This document shows positions 51,875-60,041 of a DNA stretch of 64,000 bases, piece by piece (the first letter of the stretch is position 1; the number at the start of each line of letters is the position of its first letter). The stretch comes from Haloparvum sedimenti (GTDB taxonomy: Archaea > Halobacteriota > Halobacteria > Halobacteriales > Haloferacaceae). The translations under genes were made by a program, and so were the position numbers. The notes beneath the pieces were generated by a model. That model did not search any database and was not told the origin of the DNA. It saw nothing but the letters and a program-made list of their open reading frames with translations. The stretch covers positions 75,862-139,861 of the forward strand of contig NZ_LKIR01000121.1 of the NCBI RefSeq assembly GCF_001462205.1, in the 5' to 3' direction.

Positions 51875-52501
51875 TTACGCCTCGGGGGCGTCGGCCGAGT
51901 CGGTCGCGTCGCCGGCGTCCGACTCCGTCCCCTCACTCGCCAACTCCTCCAGCGCGGACAGGGCCGCGGCCTTGTACGTCTCGGGGTCGAGGTCGTACTC
52001 CTCCTCGGCCATCCGCGCGTACTCGTTCCCCTCGTCGTCGAACCGGGCGACGCGTTCGAGCGTGCGCTCGGCCGCCTCGGCGACCCAGCGGTCGCGGACG
52101 GTCGCGTCGACCACGGTGATCGACTCCGGGCGGACGGAGACGTTGATCGAGCCGTCGTCCGTCTCGTACGTCCGGGGCTTGCCCACGACTGCGACGTAGG
52201 CGGGCGGTTCGAGATCGCGGAGCGTGGAGGCCGCCTCGGGCTGGTACTGGCCGGCGTAGACGAAGAACGTCCCGGTGGGGTCGACGATCCGGCCCTGCCA
52301 GTACTCGCTGTCGTCCCCGACGTCCTCCTTCTCGGTCAGCGTGCCGACGAAGAAGACGCGGTTCGCGCTCTCGCCGGTCGGGAGCAGCGAGTAGACCGGC
52401 GCGCGCTCGTCGTCGGACTCCTTGAACGTGTAGCCGGCGTCGTTGAACTCGCGGGCGAAGACGCGCCGCGCGACCTCGCGGGTGGGTGCGCTACCGCTCA
52501 T
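51875..52501 (-). CDS. RPA-associated protein (RPAP3-like)
   Basis: 208 residues with an OB-fold core (VYSLLPTGESANRVFFVGTL, DSEYWQGRIVDPTGTFFVYA, DLEPPAYVAVVGKPRTY), of the COG3390/RPAP family that pairs with haloarchaeal RPA. The C-terminal region is acidic and disordered. The start ATG at 52501 is one base after the upstream rpa stop, so the two are co-transcribed and probably form a complex on single-stranded DNA. The specific RPAP3 label rests on the size of the partner protein. Confidence 0.85.
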   Translation of the reverse strand: MSGSAPTREVARRVFAREFNDAGYTFKESDDERAPVYSLLPTGESANRVFFVGTLTEKEDVGDDSEYWQGRIVDPTGTFFVYAGQYQPEAASTLRDLEPPAYVAVVGKPRTYETDDGSINVSVRPESITVVDATVRDRWVAEAAERTLERVARFDDEGNEYARMAEEEYDLDPETYKAAALSALEELASEGTESDAGDATDSADAPEA

Positions 52502-52502
52502 C

Positions 52503-53429
52503 TCAGATCGACCTCGCTTTGACCAGCGCAGCCTCGGCATCGATCTGACCGGGCTCCTCGGCGTCGTTGACCAGCACGTAGCGGCCCAGCGTCGGGCCGC
52601 TGACGCGGTAGTAGCGCCCCAGCAGGTCGCCGGCCATGTCCTCGGCGACGACGGTGGTGTCGAGCGCGTCCATCGCCATGTCCTTGGCCTCCTCCAGCGT
52701 CATGCCGGTGAGCTCCTCGGTGGCCTCGCGGTCGAAGATGACCTCGTGGACCTCCTCGCCGTCGTCGAGCACGCCCTTGATGCGGAGGTCGAACTCACCC
52801 TCCACCTGGCCGTGCTCGCTGCAGCGGCCGTTCTGGAGGACGCGCGTGCAGTCCTCCTCCGGGCAGCGCTTGATCAGGCCGGAGCCGGACTGGATGTCGA
52901 CGAGCGCGCCCTCGACAGTCTCGGCGTTGTCGCCGACCTCGATCTCCTCGTCGATCTCGGTGATGCCGGTCGTCCGGTTGAGCTTCACGGAGTAGCGACC
53001 CTCGTACTCGTCGGTCACGACGTTCGTCAGCTCGTAGGCCTGTCCCTCCTCCAGCTCGGGGAGCTCGGAGGTGTCGAAGGAGACGAACTTGATGGTGCCC
53101 GACTCGTCGCCGAGCAGGCCCACCTGCGCGATGGCGTCGCTGCGGGGCTCCCACAGCTCCACCAGCTCCACGCGCAGGTCGACCCACTGCTCGTCCTCGT
53201 CGATGTCGTTCACCCGGACCTCCTCGCTGCCGCCGCGGCCGAGCTCCTCGCGCTCCATGCCGGCGTCGTCGAGGTAGCTGTTGATGACGCTGCGGCGCGC
53301 CTCGTCGACGGGCACTCGGTACTCCGTGACGAGGTTCTCCAGCCGCTCCTCGACCTCGTCCGGCGAGACGTCCAACTGGTCCGAAAACTGTTCCGCGATC
53401 TCTTCCGCGTGTTGTCGCAGTTCGCTCAT
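52503..53429 (-). CDS. replication protein A (RPA3-like, OB fold plus zinc finger)
   Basis: 308 residues, close to the roughly 310-residue RPA3 of Haloferax and shorter than RPA1/RPA2. N-terminal helical part about 1-60 (VEERLENLVTEYRVPVDEAR), OB fold about 65-170 (WVDLRVELVELWEPRSDAIA, then SGTIKFVSFDTS). A zinc finger follows with CPEEDC and CSEHG (about residues 199-218), then a last beta-rich domain. It binds single-stranded DNA in replication and repair. ATG at 53429 with a TATA-like AACCTTTTAC at 53491-53500. Operon with the RPAP gene. Confidence 0.88.
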   Translation of the reverse strand: MSELRQHAEEIAEQFSDQLDVSPDEVEERLENLVTEYRVPVDEARRSVINSYLDDAGMEREELGRGGSEEVRVNDIDEDEQWVDLRVELVELWEPRSDAIAQVGLLGDESGTIKFVSFDTSELPELEEGQAYELTNVVTDEYEGRYSVKLNRTTGITEIDEEIEVGDNAETVEGALVDIQSGSGLIKRCPEEDCTRVLQNGRCSEHGQVEGEFDLRIKGVLDDGEEVHEVIFDREATEELTGMTLEEAKDMAMDALDTTVVAEDMAGDLLGRYYRVSGPTLGRYVLVNDAEEPGQIDAEAALVKARSI

Positions 53430-53687
53430 GGGGTTCACTGCCTCCGGTCGTGTTTCAAGGGGAGGCACACGGTGGTTGGTGCGGAATCACGTAAAAGGTT
53501 TCGCGACCGGAGCGGAAGTGGAAACGCACGGAAGCAGCCCTCACACCCGACACCGTCAGACGCCCGTCGGCTCTCCGCGGGCTCCGTTTCGGGTGGAACT
53601 CGGTGGCGTGGGTGGCGTTCGCACGGTCGGGTAGCGAGGGTCGGTCGCGCCAACGGACCTTTGTCCGCGGCCGTCGAACGACCGCAC

Positions 53688-53996
53688 ATGGACGACCGGC
53701 TCGGGCGCGTCATCCGGCAGCAGCTCCGCAAGGCCGGGCGCCAGTTCGAGGAGGCGAAGCGCGCGTACGCGGAGGGCCAGGAGGGCGGCGAGGGGCCGCC
53801 GGATCGGTCGGGGGCGGACCGGTACGACCTCCCCGCGGACGCGGCCGGCGACGCGCGGATCGTCTGCCGACGCCACGCCGAGAAGCGCACGGTCGCGGTC
53901 GGCGCGGACGGCCGCCCCGAATGCTTCGAGGCGGGCCACCCCGACTGCGAGGGCTGCGCTGAGGACGTGCGGGACGGCTACGTGGAGACGTGGTAG
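53688..53996 (+). CDS. small protein with putative C-terminal zinc site
   Basis: 102 residues, unassigned. Residues 1-30 are a basic helix (RVIRQQLRKAGRQFEEAKRA). The C-terminal part has Cys-x2-His (IVCRRHAEK) and ECFEAGHPDCEGCAEDV, with Cys and His spaced to bind zinc. ATG at 53688. The 258-base spacer on its left, shared with the divergent rpa gene, contains no other gene I can support. Confidence 0.66.
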   Translation: MDDRLGRVIRQQLRKAGRQFEEAKRAYAEGQEGGEGPPDRSGADRYDLPADAAGDARIVCRRHAEKRTVAVGADGRPECFEAGHPDCEGCAEDVRDGYVETW

Positions 53997-54011
53997 GGCA
54001 GGTCGAGTTCG

Positions 54012-54017
54012 AAAAAA
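54012..54017 (-). terminator. T-run terminator of the DUF302 gene
   Basis: On the minus strand six T residues lie 3 to 8 bases past the stop of the DUF302 gene; GC-rich sequence surrounds them. Confidence 0.4.
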
Positions 54018-54019
54018 GC

Positions 54020-54487
54020 CTACTCGCCGGCCGGGGTCGCGGACTCCGCGTGCCGCTCGATGTTCGCCCAGACCTCGCTCATGCGCTCGCCGGTGAGGTC
54101 GATCAGCGCCTCGACCTCGGGCTCGCAGTCGCCGGGCGCACAGCCCAGGTCGCGGATCGCCTTCGTCGCGGAGACGTGGTGGACGTGGACCAGGTCGTCC
54201 GCCTCGCGTTCGTAGATGACCGTCGTGCAGGGGAGCAGCCCCGCGAGCGTCGGGTCGATGGCGAGCGCGTCGCGGGCGATCTGCGGGTGACAGACCACCA
54301 GCAGCGCGGTCCGCGGGACCTCGTCGCCGAGCATACCCGCGATCATCTCGTCGAGTCGGGTCACCTGCACCGTCTCGAAGTCCGCCAGCTCGTGTTCGAG
54401 TTGGACGAACGGGACAACGTCCTCGAAGGGGGCGTCGAGGGTCGTGTGGAGCGCCTCCTCCACGGTGGGGGCGGGAGCGTGGCTCAT
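54020..54487 (-). CDS. DUF302 family protein
   Basis: 155 residues. The DUF302 core is visible as FEDVVPFVQLEHELADFETV and LLVVCHPQIARDALAIDPTL, then LLPCTTVIYEREADDLVHVH. Family function is unknown; the fold may bind a small ligand or metal. The tail (EALIDLTGERMSEVWANIER) is helical. ATG at 54487. Next upstream gene on this strand is tRNA-Arg. Confidence 0.8.
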   Translation of the reverse strand: MSHAPAPTVEEALHTTLDAPFEDVVPFVQLEHELADFETVQVTRLDEMIAGMLGDEVPRTALLVVCHPQIARDALAIDPTLAGLLPCTTVIYEREADDLVHVHHVSATKAIRDLGCAPGDCEPEVEALIDLTGERMSEVWANIERHAESATPAGE

Positions 54488-54594
54488 AGCGAGGAAGCGG
54501 GTAGCAGGGACATAAGGACTGCGCCGGACGGCGGTCGGCGCTCGAGAAGCGTGGTGCGGAACCGCGCGGGACTTCGGAACACAAGGAGTGCGAA

Positions 54595-54669
54595 CGAGCA
54601 CGGAGGGATTCGAACCCTCGACCATCGGATTAGAAGTCCGACGCTCTATCCTGGCTGAGCTACGTGCCC
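54595..54669 (-). tRNA. tRNA-Arg (TCT anticodon)
   Basis: The 75-base sequence folds as a complete cloverleaf on the minus strand: acceptor GGGCACG with CGTGCTC (one G-U pair), D-stem GCTC/GAGC, anticodon stem TCGGA/TCCGA around loop CTTCTAA (anticodon TCT), and T-stem GAGGG/CCCTC around TTCGAAT. No intron and no encoded CCA. A TATA-like CTTTTTACC lies upstream near 54691-54700. Confidence 0.93.
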
Positions 54670-54845
54670 TCGTCCGGTGTCTGTCCCCGCCCGGTAAAAA
54701 GCGGTTAGGTTCCGCGGTCGACGCGGTCGGGTCGCCGCCGCGGGCGGCACGCTCGCGACGCGCCGCCGACGCGTCCGCGGCCGCCACCGCCCGCGGCGCG
54801 GCCCGCAACAGCAGACATAAGTCCGCGACGCGGGTAGCGGGACCG

Positions 54846-55424
54846 ATGAGAGTCATCGGCACCGTCGGCCTGCCCGGCAGCGGGAAGGGGGAGGCCGCGG
54901 CGGTCGCGGAGGAGCAGGGGGTCCCGGTGGTCGTCATGGGCGACGTGATCCGGGCTGAGTGCCGTCGCCGGGGGCTCGACCCCGCCGAGCACCACGGCGC
55001 GATGGCGGGGACGCTCCGCGAGGAGGAGGGCGCGGACGCGGTCGCAGCCCGCACGGTCCCGCGGATCCGCGAGGCGGTCGCCGAGGCGGACGCCGACGCG
55101 GTGCTGGTCGACGGCCTCCGATCGATGGTGGAGGCGGAGCGCTTCCGCGAGGCGTTCGGCGACGACTTCACGCTCGTCGCGATCCGCGCCCCGTTCGACC
55201 TCCGCGCCGAGCGCCTCCACGAGCGCGGGCGCGACGAGTCCGATTCGGACCTCGAAGCCCTCCGCGAGCGGGACGAACGCGAACTCGAACTCGGCCTCGG
55301 CGAGACCCTCGACGCCGCGGACGTGGAGATCGACAACACCGGCTCGCTCGCCTCGTTCCGCGAGCGCGTTCGCGAGGTGCTCGGGGTCGTGGACGACGAG
55401 CAGAAACCGGAGGGAAAGCAGTGA
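54846..55424 (+). CDS. UPF0200 nucleotide kinase-like P-loop protein
   Basis: 192 residues. The P-loop is GLPGSGKGE (residues 7-15), followed by VVMGDVIRAECRRRGLDP and DADAVLVDGLRSMVEAERFR, the layout of UPF0200/dephospho-CoA-kinase-like nucleoside monophosphate kinases. The actual substrate is unknown. ATG at 54846. Its stop overlaps the GTG of the next gene by 4 bases, so the pair is co-translated, a pairing also common in other archaea. Confidence 0.85.
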   Translation: MRVIGTVGLPGSGKGEAAAVAEEQGVPVVVMGDVIRAECRRRGLDPAEHHGAMAGTLREEEGADAVAARTVPRIREAVAEADADAVLVDGLRSMVEAERFREAFGDDFTLVAIRAPFDLRAERLHERGRDESDSDLEALRERDERELELGLGETLDAADVEIDNTGSLASFRERVREVLGVVDDEQKPEGKQ

Positions 55425-55873
55425 TCTACAGCATCGACGTGCGGATCGAGGCGCCGGTCAACGACACGGAGGTGACCGACCGCGTGGCCGACGCCGTCCA
55501 CAACGTCTTCCCGGAGGCCAACCTGACCCACGAGTCCGGCCTGCTCGTCGCGGAGGCACACACCCTCGACCCCTTCTCGGACGTGCTTCATGAACAGGAG
55601 ATCCTCGACACTGCGCGGCGGGTCTTCCGCGACAACGCCACCGAGACCGGGTTCTCCTTCCGGCTCAAGAAGCAGGCCGCCTACGAGGGCGTCGTCAACT
55701 TCGCGGTGGGCAACCCCGACGAGCTCGGCGACATCGCGGTCGAGGTGACGGTCCGCGAGCCCGAGGTCGAGGCGTTCATCGACTACCTCGCGCCCGAAAC
55801 GGAGGACGGCGCTCCCGTCGACCCCGACCGCGAGTACGGCGATCGCTACGACCCCGACGCCGACGACTACTGA
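55421..55873 (+). CDS. UPF0201/COG1325 RNA-binding-domain protein
   Basis: 150 residues. It opens IYSIDVRIEAPVNDTEVTDR and has ADAVHNVFPEANLTHESGLL and RRVFRDNATETGFSFRLKKQ, typical of the COG1325 family that has been linked to the archaeal exosome. Acidic C-terminal tail ends in Asp-Asp-Tyr. GTG start at 55421 overlapping the UPF0200 stop. RNA binding is a family prediction, not shown by motif here. Confidence 0.82.
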   Translation: MIYSIDVRIEAPVNDTEVTDRVADAVHNVFPEANLTHESGLLVAEAHTLDPFSDVLHEQEILDTARRVFRDNATETGFSFRLKKQAAYEGVVNFAVGNPDELGDIAVEVTVREPEVEAFIDYLAPETEDGAPVDPDREYGDRYDPDADDY

Positions 55874-55921
55874 CGCCCCGACGAGGCGGCCGTCCCGAAC
55901 TTTTCTCGCGAGGAAGAAGCG

Positions 55922-57280
55922 CTACTTCGCGTTTTCGACCTGCTCGCGCGCCTCGGCGGCGAGGCCGTGGGCGCGGTCCGCGTCCCGGGCCTCGGCGTAG
56001 ATCCGGACCTTCGGTTCGGTGCCGGAGGGGCGCACCAACACCCACGCGTCGCCGTAGTCGAGCCGGTAGCCGTCCTTCGTGTCGAGGTCGGCGTCGGCGT
56101 TCATCGCGTACTCCGCGGCCGCGTCGAGCATCCGGTCCAACTCCGACTCCGCGTCGTAGCCGACGTTCTCGCGGACGTTGTGGTAGTCAGCGAACGGCGC
56201 GACCACCTCGCTCGCGGTCCGGCCGTCCGCGAGCAGTTCGAGGAACTTCGCGCCGATGTAGGCGCCGTCCCGCGTGAGCCGGTACTCGGGGAAGAAGACG
56301 CCGCCGTTCCCCTCGCCCGCGATCGGGACGCGCGTGCCCGCGGCCTGCAGTTCGCGGGTCCGGGTGATGATGCTCGTCGCACCGATGGGCGTCAACTCGA
56401 GGTCCGCACCGACCGCCTCGCAGACGTCGACGAGCCGCTGGGAGACGTTCACGGCGGCGACGGTGGCGTCACCCGGCTCCAGGGCGGCCTTCGCCAGTGC
56501 CGCGATGGAGGCGTCGCCCTCGACGTACTCGCCCCGCTCGTCGACGAACACCGCGCGATCCGCGTCGCCGTCGTGGGCGATCCCCACGTCCGCGTCGGCG
56601 GCCCGGACCAGCCGGCGGAGGTCGTCGAGGTGCTCCGGAACCGGCTCAGGGAGCCGCCCGGGGAAGTGCCCGTCCGGCTGGGCGTTCGTGGTGACGACCG
56701 CACAGCCGAGCCGCCGGAAGATTTCGGGGTTCGTGAGCGCGCCCGCGCCGTGACCGGGGTCGACCGCGACGGTGAGGTCCGCCTCGGCGATGGCCTCGCG
56801 GTCGACGCTCGCGACGACCTCCTCGACGTAGGCGTCGGTGACGCCCTCGACGCGCGTCTCCTCGCCGACCGCGTCCCACGTCGCCTCGTCGTACTCCTCA
56901 CCGAGGATGTGGTTCTCGACGCGTTCGAGCGCGCTGACGGAGAGCTCCACACCGTCGTCGCCCACGAGCTTGATCCCGTTGAACTCCGGCGGGTTGTGCG
57001 AGGCGGTGACGAGCACGCAGGGGATCCCCTCCGTCTCGCAGTACCGGCTCACGGCGGGCGTCGGCGCGACGCCGATCCGGTCCACGTCACAGCCGACCGC
57101 CGCGAGCCCCGAGGCGACGGCGTTGGCGAACAGTTCCCCCGTGGTTCTGGTGTCGCGGGCGACCGCGACGCGGTCGGCCTCCCACACCGTCCCGGCGGCC
57201 TTGGCGACACGCAACGCGAACGTCGGAGACAGGTCCGAGATGGCGACCCCCCGTGTGCCACTGGAGCCGAACAGCTTCAT
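55922..57280 (-). CDS. glmM: phosphoglucosamine/phosphohexose mutase
   Basis: 452 residues of the alpha-D-phosphohexomutase family. The catalytic serine is in VTASHNPPEFNG (about residue 92), the Mg2+ loop is GIAHDGDADR (about residues 228-237), the sugar loop is IAGEGNGGVFFPEY, and the phosphate-binding loop is RPSGTEPKVRIY near residue 425. It interconverts hexose (or hexosamine) 6- and 1-phosphates for glycan and UDP-GlcNAc synthesis; phosphoglucosamine versus phosphomannose specificity is not certain. ATG at 57280; the open frame upstream is not coding. Confidence 0.92.
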   Translation of the reverse strand: MKLFGSSGTRGVAISDLSPTFALRVAKAAGTVWEADRVAVARDTRTTGELFANAVASGLAAVGCDVDRIGVAPTPAVSRYCETEGIPCVLVTASHNPPEFNGIKLVGDDGVELSVSALERVENHILGEEYDEATWDAVGEETRVEGVTDAYVEEVVASVDREAIAEADLTVAVDPGHGAGALTNPEIFRRLGCAVVTTNAQPDGHFPGRLPEPVPEHLDDLRRLVRAADADVGIAHDGDADRAVFVDERGEYVEGDASIAALAKAALEPGDATVAAVNVSQRLVDVCEAVGADLELTPIGATSIITRTRELQAAGTRVPIAGEGNGGVFFPEYRLTRDGAYIGAKFLELLADGRTASEVVAPFADYHNVRENVGYDAESELDRMLDAAAEYAMNADADLDTKDGYRLDYGDAWVLVRPSGTEPKVRIYAEARDADRAHGLAAEAREQVENAK

Positions 57281-57396
57281 GCCCGAGAAGTGACCGGCCG
57301 AGGGGAAAGCGGTTCCGAAGACGGCCACGAGACCCCTCAACGGGTCGACTCGACAGGTGGTAGGGTGTTTCGGCACCGTGTGATAGTCCTTCACAC

Positions 57397-57404
57397 TCAT
57401 ATAC
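57397..57404 (+). promoter_or_regulatory. TATA box for the 99-residue gene
   Basis: TCATATAC is centred about 25 bases before the ATG at 57425, consistent with a leaderless transcript. Confidence 0.5.
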
Positions 57405-57424
57405 CTGCGGCACGTAGCTGAAGC

Positions 57425-57724
57425 ATGGACGCGAAGCGTCTGGAGACCGCCCTGGCCGAGGAGTTCGGCGGTACGGAGGCGGAGCGGCGCGTGGTGGCGC
57501 GACAGGCGCGCGACCTCGCGGACTCCGGCAAGCCGAAGCGCGACCGCGGCCACGCGCTGACCGTTCCGGACGTGCTGCGACACCTCTCGGACGCGCCCGA
57601 CGACGCCACCCTCCCCGAGCGCTGGAACTGGTGGATGGGCGCGCTCGACACCGCCTACAGCGGCTACACCCCCTTCACCGTCCGCGTCGTGGAGGACGAC
57701 GGAACGGCCGGCGTGAATCGGTAG
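57425..57724 (+). CDS. conserved hypothetical protein
   Basis: 99 residues, unassigned. N-terminal helix MDAKRLETALAEEFGGTEAE, a positively charged segment DSGKPKRDRGHALTVPDVLR, and an aromatic segment ERWNWWMGALDTAYSGY that would pack as a core. No cysteine or membrane helix. TATA box well placed. Function unknown. Confidence 0.7.
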   Translation: MDAKRLETALAEEFGGTEAERRVVARQARDLADSGKPKRDRGHALTVPDVLRHLSDAPDDATLPERWNWWMGALDTAYSGYTPFTVRVVEDDGTAGVNR

Positions 57725-57795
57725 GTGATCGACCGTCGGTCGCGACGACGGCCCGACGCCCTCCCTTACTTTCAGTTTCACTCCGCCCTTGGCTC

Positions 57796-57803
57796 GGTTA
57801 TAG
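57796..57803 (+). promoter_or_regulatory. TATA box for the 59-residue gene
   Basis: GGTTATAG is centred about 29 bases before the ATG at 57829, the main support that this short frame is expressed. Confidence 0.45.
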
Positions 57804-57828
57804 GTAGCAACGCGGTGGATCTCGGGGT

Positions 57829-58008
57829 ATGGACTCCCGAACGACCCCCTCAACGCGGTTCGCCGGCCGCGCACGACTCGACGTGACCGACTGCGAAGCC
57901 GACCGTCTCCCGGAGCGCGCCCGCGCGAACGACGTCCGCGGTGCCGAACTCCATCTGGAGCGCCGCGGGGGCAAAACGTACCTCGTTGCGGACGAGACCC
58001 AGCGGTAG
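57829..58008 (+). CDS. 59-residue hypothetical protein
   Basis: Short gene starting ATG at 57829 and ending TAG at 58006-58008. The product begins MDSRTTPSTRFAGRARLDVT and ends GGKTYLVADETQR. The middle (CEADRLPERARANDVRGAEL) is amphipathic. One cysteine, no membrane helix. Support is the TATA box and the acidic/Arg codon pattern; no family recognised. It lies between the 99-residue gene and the DUF998 gene. Confidence 0.5.
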   Translation: MDSRTTPSTRFAGRARLDVTDCEADRLPERARANDVRGAELHLERRGGKTYLVADETQR

Positions 58009-58089
58009 GGCCGCTCTCTCCCCCGGAACCTGTCTCCCCGCGGAAGTCGGCGGCATCCTTTTGTCCCGACCGCGAGAGGGTCACGTATC

Positions 58090-58671
58090 GTGCCCCTCCG
58101 CCGCTTCGGTGGCCGACGCCGCGCCGCTGGCGCCGCCTCTCCCGCCGTCGCGCTCGGCGGGATCCTGCTGGCGACCCTTCTCGACCCGACGTTCTCGTGG
58201 ACCGGCGACGCGCTCTCGGACCTGGGCGTCCGCGCGCCGAGCGCGCTCGCGTTCAACGGCGCGCTCATCGTCGGCGGCCTGCTCGGACTCCCGTACGCGC
58301 ACCTGCTTTCGGAGCGCGGCGGCCGTGCGGTCGGCGTCGCGTTCGGCGTCGGGACGCTCTGTCTGGCCGGCGTGGGGCTCTTCCCGAGCGGGACCGCCCC
58401 GCACGCGCCCGTCGCCGTCGGCTTCTTCCTCCTCGCGACGGTCGCGGTCGCGGTCGACGGCGCCGCTCGCCGCGAGGAGCCGACCGGCCGCCTCTCCCTC
58501 GCGCTCGCGGCCGGTCACGTCCTCGCCTGGGTGACGTGGGGCGCGGGGCTCTGGCCGGCCACCGGCCTCGCGCTCCCCGAGTTCGTCGGCGCGATGATCG
58601 TGGCGGCGTGGGTGTGGCTGCTCGGGCCGGTCCCCGCGCTGGTGGACGGGAAGGTCAACGGCGGGGGATGA
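58090..58671 (+). CDS. DUF998-family membrane protein
   Basis: 193 residues with about six transmembrane helices. The block DPTFSWTGDALSDLGVRAPS after the first helix is typical of DUF998, whose function is unknown. Later GVGLFPSGTAPHAP is the second conserved loop. GTG start at 58090. It precedes the beta-CASP nuclease gene in the same direction with a 56-base gap. Confidence 0.78.
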   Translation: MPLRRFGGRRRAAGAASPAVALGGILLATLLDPTFSWTGDALSDLGVRAPSALAFNGALIVGGLLGLPYAHLLSERGGRAVGVAFGVGTLCLAGVGLFPSGTAPHAPVAVGFFLLATVAVAVDGAARREEPTGRLSLALAAGHVLAWVTWGAGLWPATGLALPEFVGAMIVAAWVWLLGPVPALVDGKVNGGG

Positions 58672-58727
58672 CCGCACGAGGAGCGGACTCGACAGACACT
58701 AACGCCCCCGTCCGGTAGGATCCGGCG

Positions 58728-59978
58728 ATGGAGTTGGAGTTCCTCGGCGGCGCCCGCGAGGTCGGCCGGAGCGCGGTGCTCGTCGACGACCGCCTGCTGC
58801 TCGACTTTGGCACGCTGGCCGCCGAGCCGCCGCAGTACCCGGTGCGGACCCCGGAGCCGGAGGCAGTCGTCGTCTCGCACGGCCACCTCGACCACGTCGG
58901 CTCCGTGCCGGCGCTGCTGTCGGGACGGCGCCGTCCCGCGATCCACTGGACGCCGCCGACGGGGGAGCTCGCCCGCACGCTCGCCCGCGACACGCTCAAG
59001 CTGCGCGGCAACAGCCCGACCTGCCCGTTCACCGCCGAGCACGTCCGACGGCTCGGCGAGGTCGAGCACCGCCACGGCTACCGCGAGCCGTTCCCGGTCT
59101 GCGGCGGAATCGCGGACGGCGGCTACGAGGTGACGCTGTACGACGCCGGCCACATCCCCGGCTCCGCGCACGTGCTCGTCGACGACGGCGAGACGCGACT
59201 GCTGTACGCCGGCGACTTCCACACCGATGACCAGCGCCTGCTCGCGGGGACGACCGCCCGACCCAACGCGGACGCGGTCGTCTGCGAGTCGACCTACGCG
59301 GACGTGGACCACGAGCCGCGGGCGACCGTCGAGGACCGGTTCGTCGACCGCGTCGAGACGACGCTGTGGGAGGGCGGCACCGTCGTCGCGCCCGCGTTCG
59401 CCATCGGGCGCACGCAGGAGCTGCTGTTGGTCTGTGCGGCCCACGACCTCCCCTGTTACGTCGACGGGATGGGAACCGACGTGGCGCGGATGCTCAAGAA
59501 CCACCCGGATTTCGTCCGCGACCCCGACGCCCTCCGGCGGGCGATCGCCCACGCTCGGTTCGTGGACGGCCGCGACGGCCAGCGCGAGCGCATCGCCGAG
59601 CAACCCGCCGTCATCGTCACCACGAGCGGGATGCTCTCGGGCGGGCCCGCGATGACGTACGTCCCCGCGGTCCGCGCGAACCCGGTCAACGCGGTGACGA
59701 TGACCGGCTATCAGGTCGAGGGGACGCCCGGTCGGTCCCTGCTGGAGAGCGGCAGCGCGGAGATCGACGGCCGCGTGATGCAGGTGAGCGCGGGCGTCGA
59801 GGCGTACGACTTCTCCGCGCACGCCGACCGCGGCGGCCTCCGCAAGTTCCTGGATCCCTACCGCGGCGCGGAGGTACTGGTCGTCCACGGCGACGACGCG
59901 CCCGGCTTCGCCGAACGGCTCTCCACGGACGGCCACGACGCGAGCGCGCCGGAGTTGGGCGCGACCGTGACGGTCTGA
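58728..59978 (+). CDS. MBL-fold beta-CASP ribonuclease (CPSF-like)
   Basis: 416 residues. The metallo-beta-lactamase motif HGHLDH (motif 2, near residue 51) and LLYAGDFHTD (motif 4) bind two zinc ions. The beta-CASP insert includes PAFAIGRTQELLL, VIVTTSGMLSGGPA and TMTGYQVEGTPGRSL, and EAYDFSAHADRGGL supplies the last histidines. Related archaeal proteins are 5'-3' or endonucleases in RNA processing and 3'-end formation. This form has no N-terminal KH domains, so it resembles aCPSF2 rather than aCPSF1. Confidence 0.9.
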   Translation: MELEFLGGAREVGRSAVLVDDRLLLDFGTLAAEPPQYPVRTPEPEAVVVSHGHLDHVGSVPALLSGRRRPAIHWTPPTGELARTLARDTLKLRGNSPTCPFTAEHVRRLGEVEHRHGYREPFPVCGGIADGGYEVTLYDAGHIPGSAHVLVDDGETRLLYAGDFHTDDQRLLAGTTARPNADAVVCESTYADVDHEPRATVEDRFVDRVETTLWEGGTVVAPAFAIGRTQELLLVCAAHDLPCYVDGMGTDVARMLKNHPDFVRDPDALRRAIAHARFVDGRDGQRERIAEQPAVIVTTSGMLSGGPAMTYVPAVRANPVNAVTMTGYQVEGTPGRSLLESGSAEIDGRVMQVSAGVEAYDFSAHADRGGLRKFLDPYRGAEVLVVHGDDAPGFAERLSTDGHDASAPELGATVTV

Positions 59979-60008
59979 CGGGTGAGGTACCCGGCCGCCG
60001 CGGAGATA

Positions 60009-60016
60009 GACATAAC
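60009..60016 (+). promoter_or_regulatory. TATA-like box for the helix-hairpin-helix gene
   Basis: GACATAAC is centred about 29 bases before the ATG at 60042 and favours that start over the in-frame codon at 59982. Confidence 0.4.
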
Positions 60017-60041
60017 AGACCGGGGCGAGACGTGCGGGAGG

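Noticed and set aside
54595-54669. tRNA as an integrated-element attachment site
   Set aside because: No integrase and no repeated tRNA 3' end are present in the neighbourhood.
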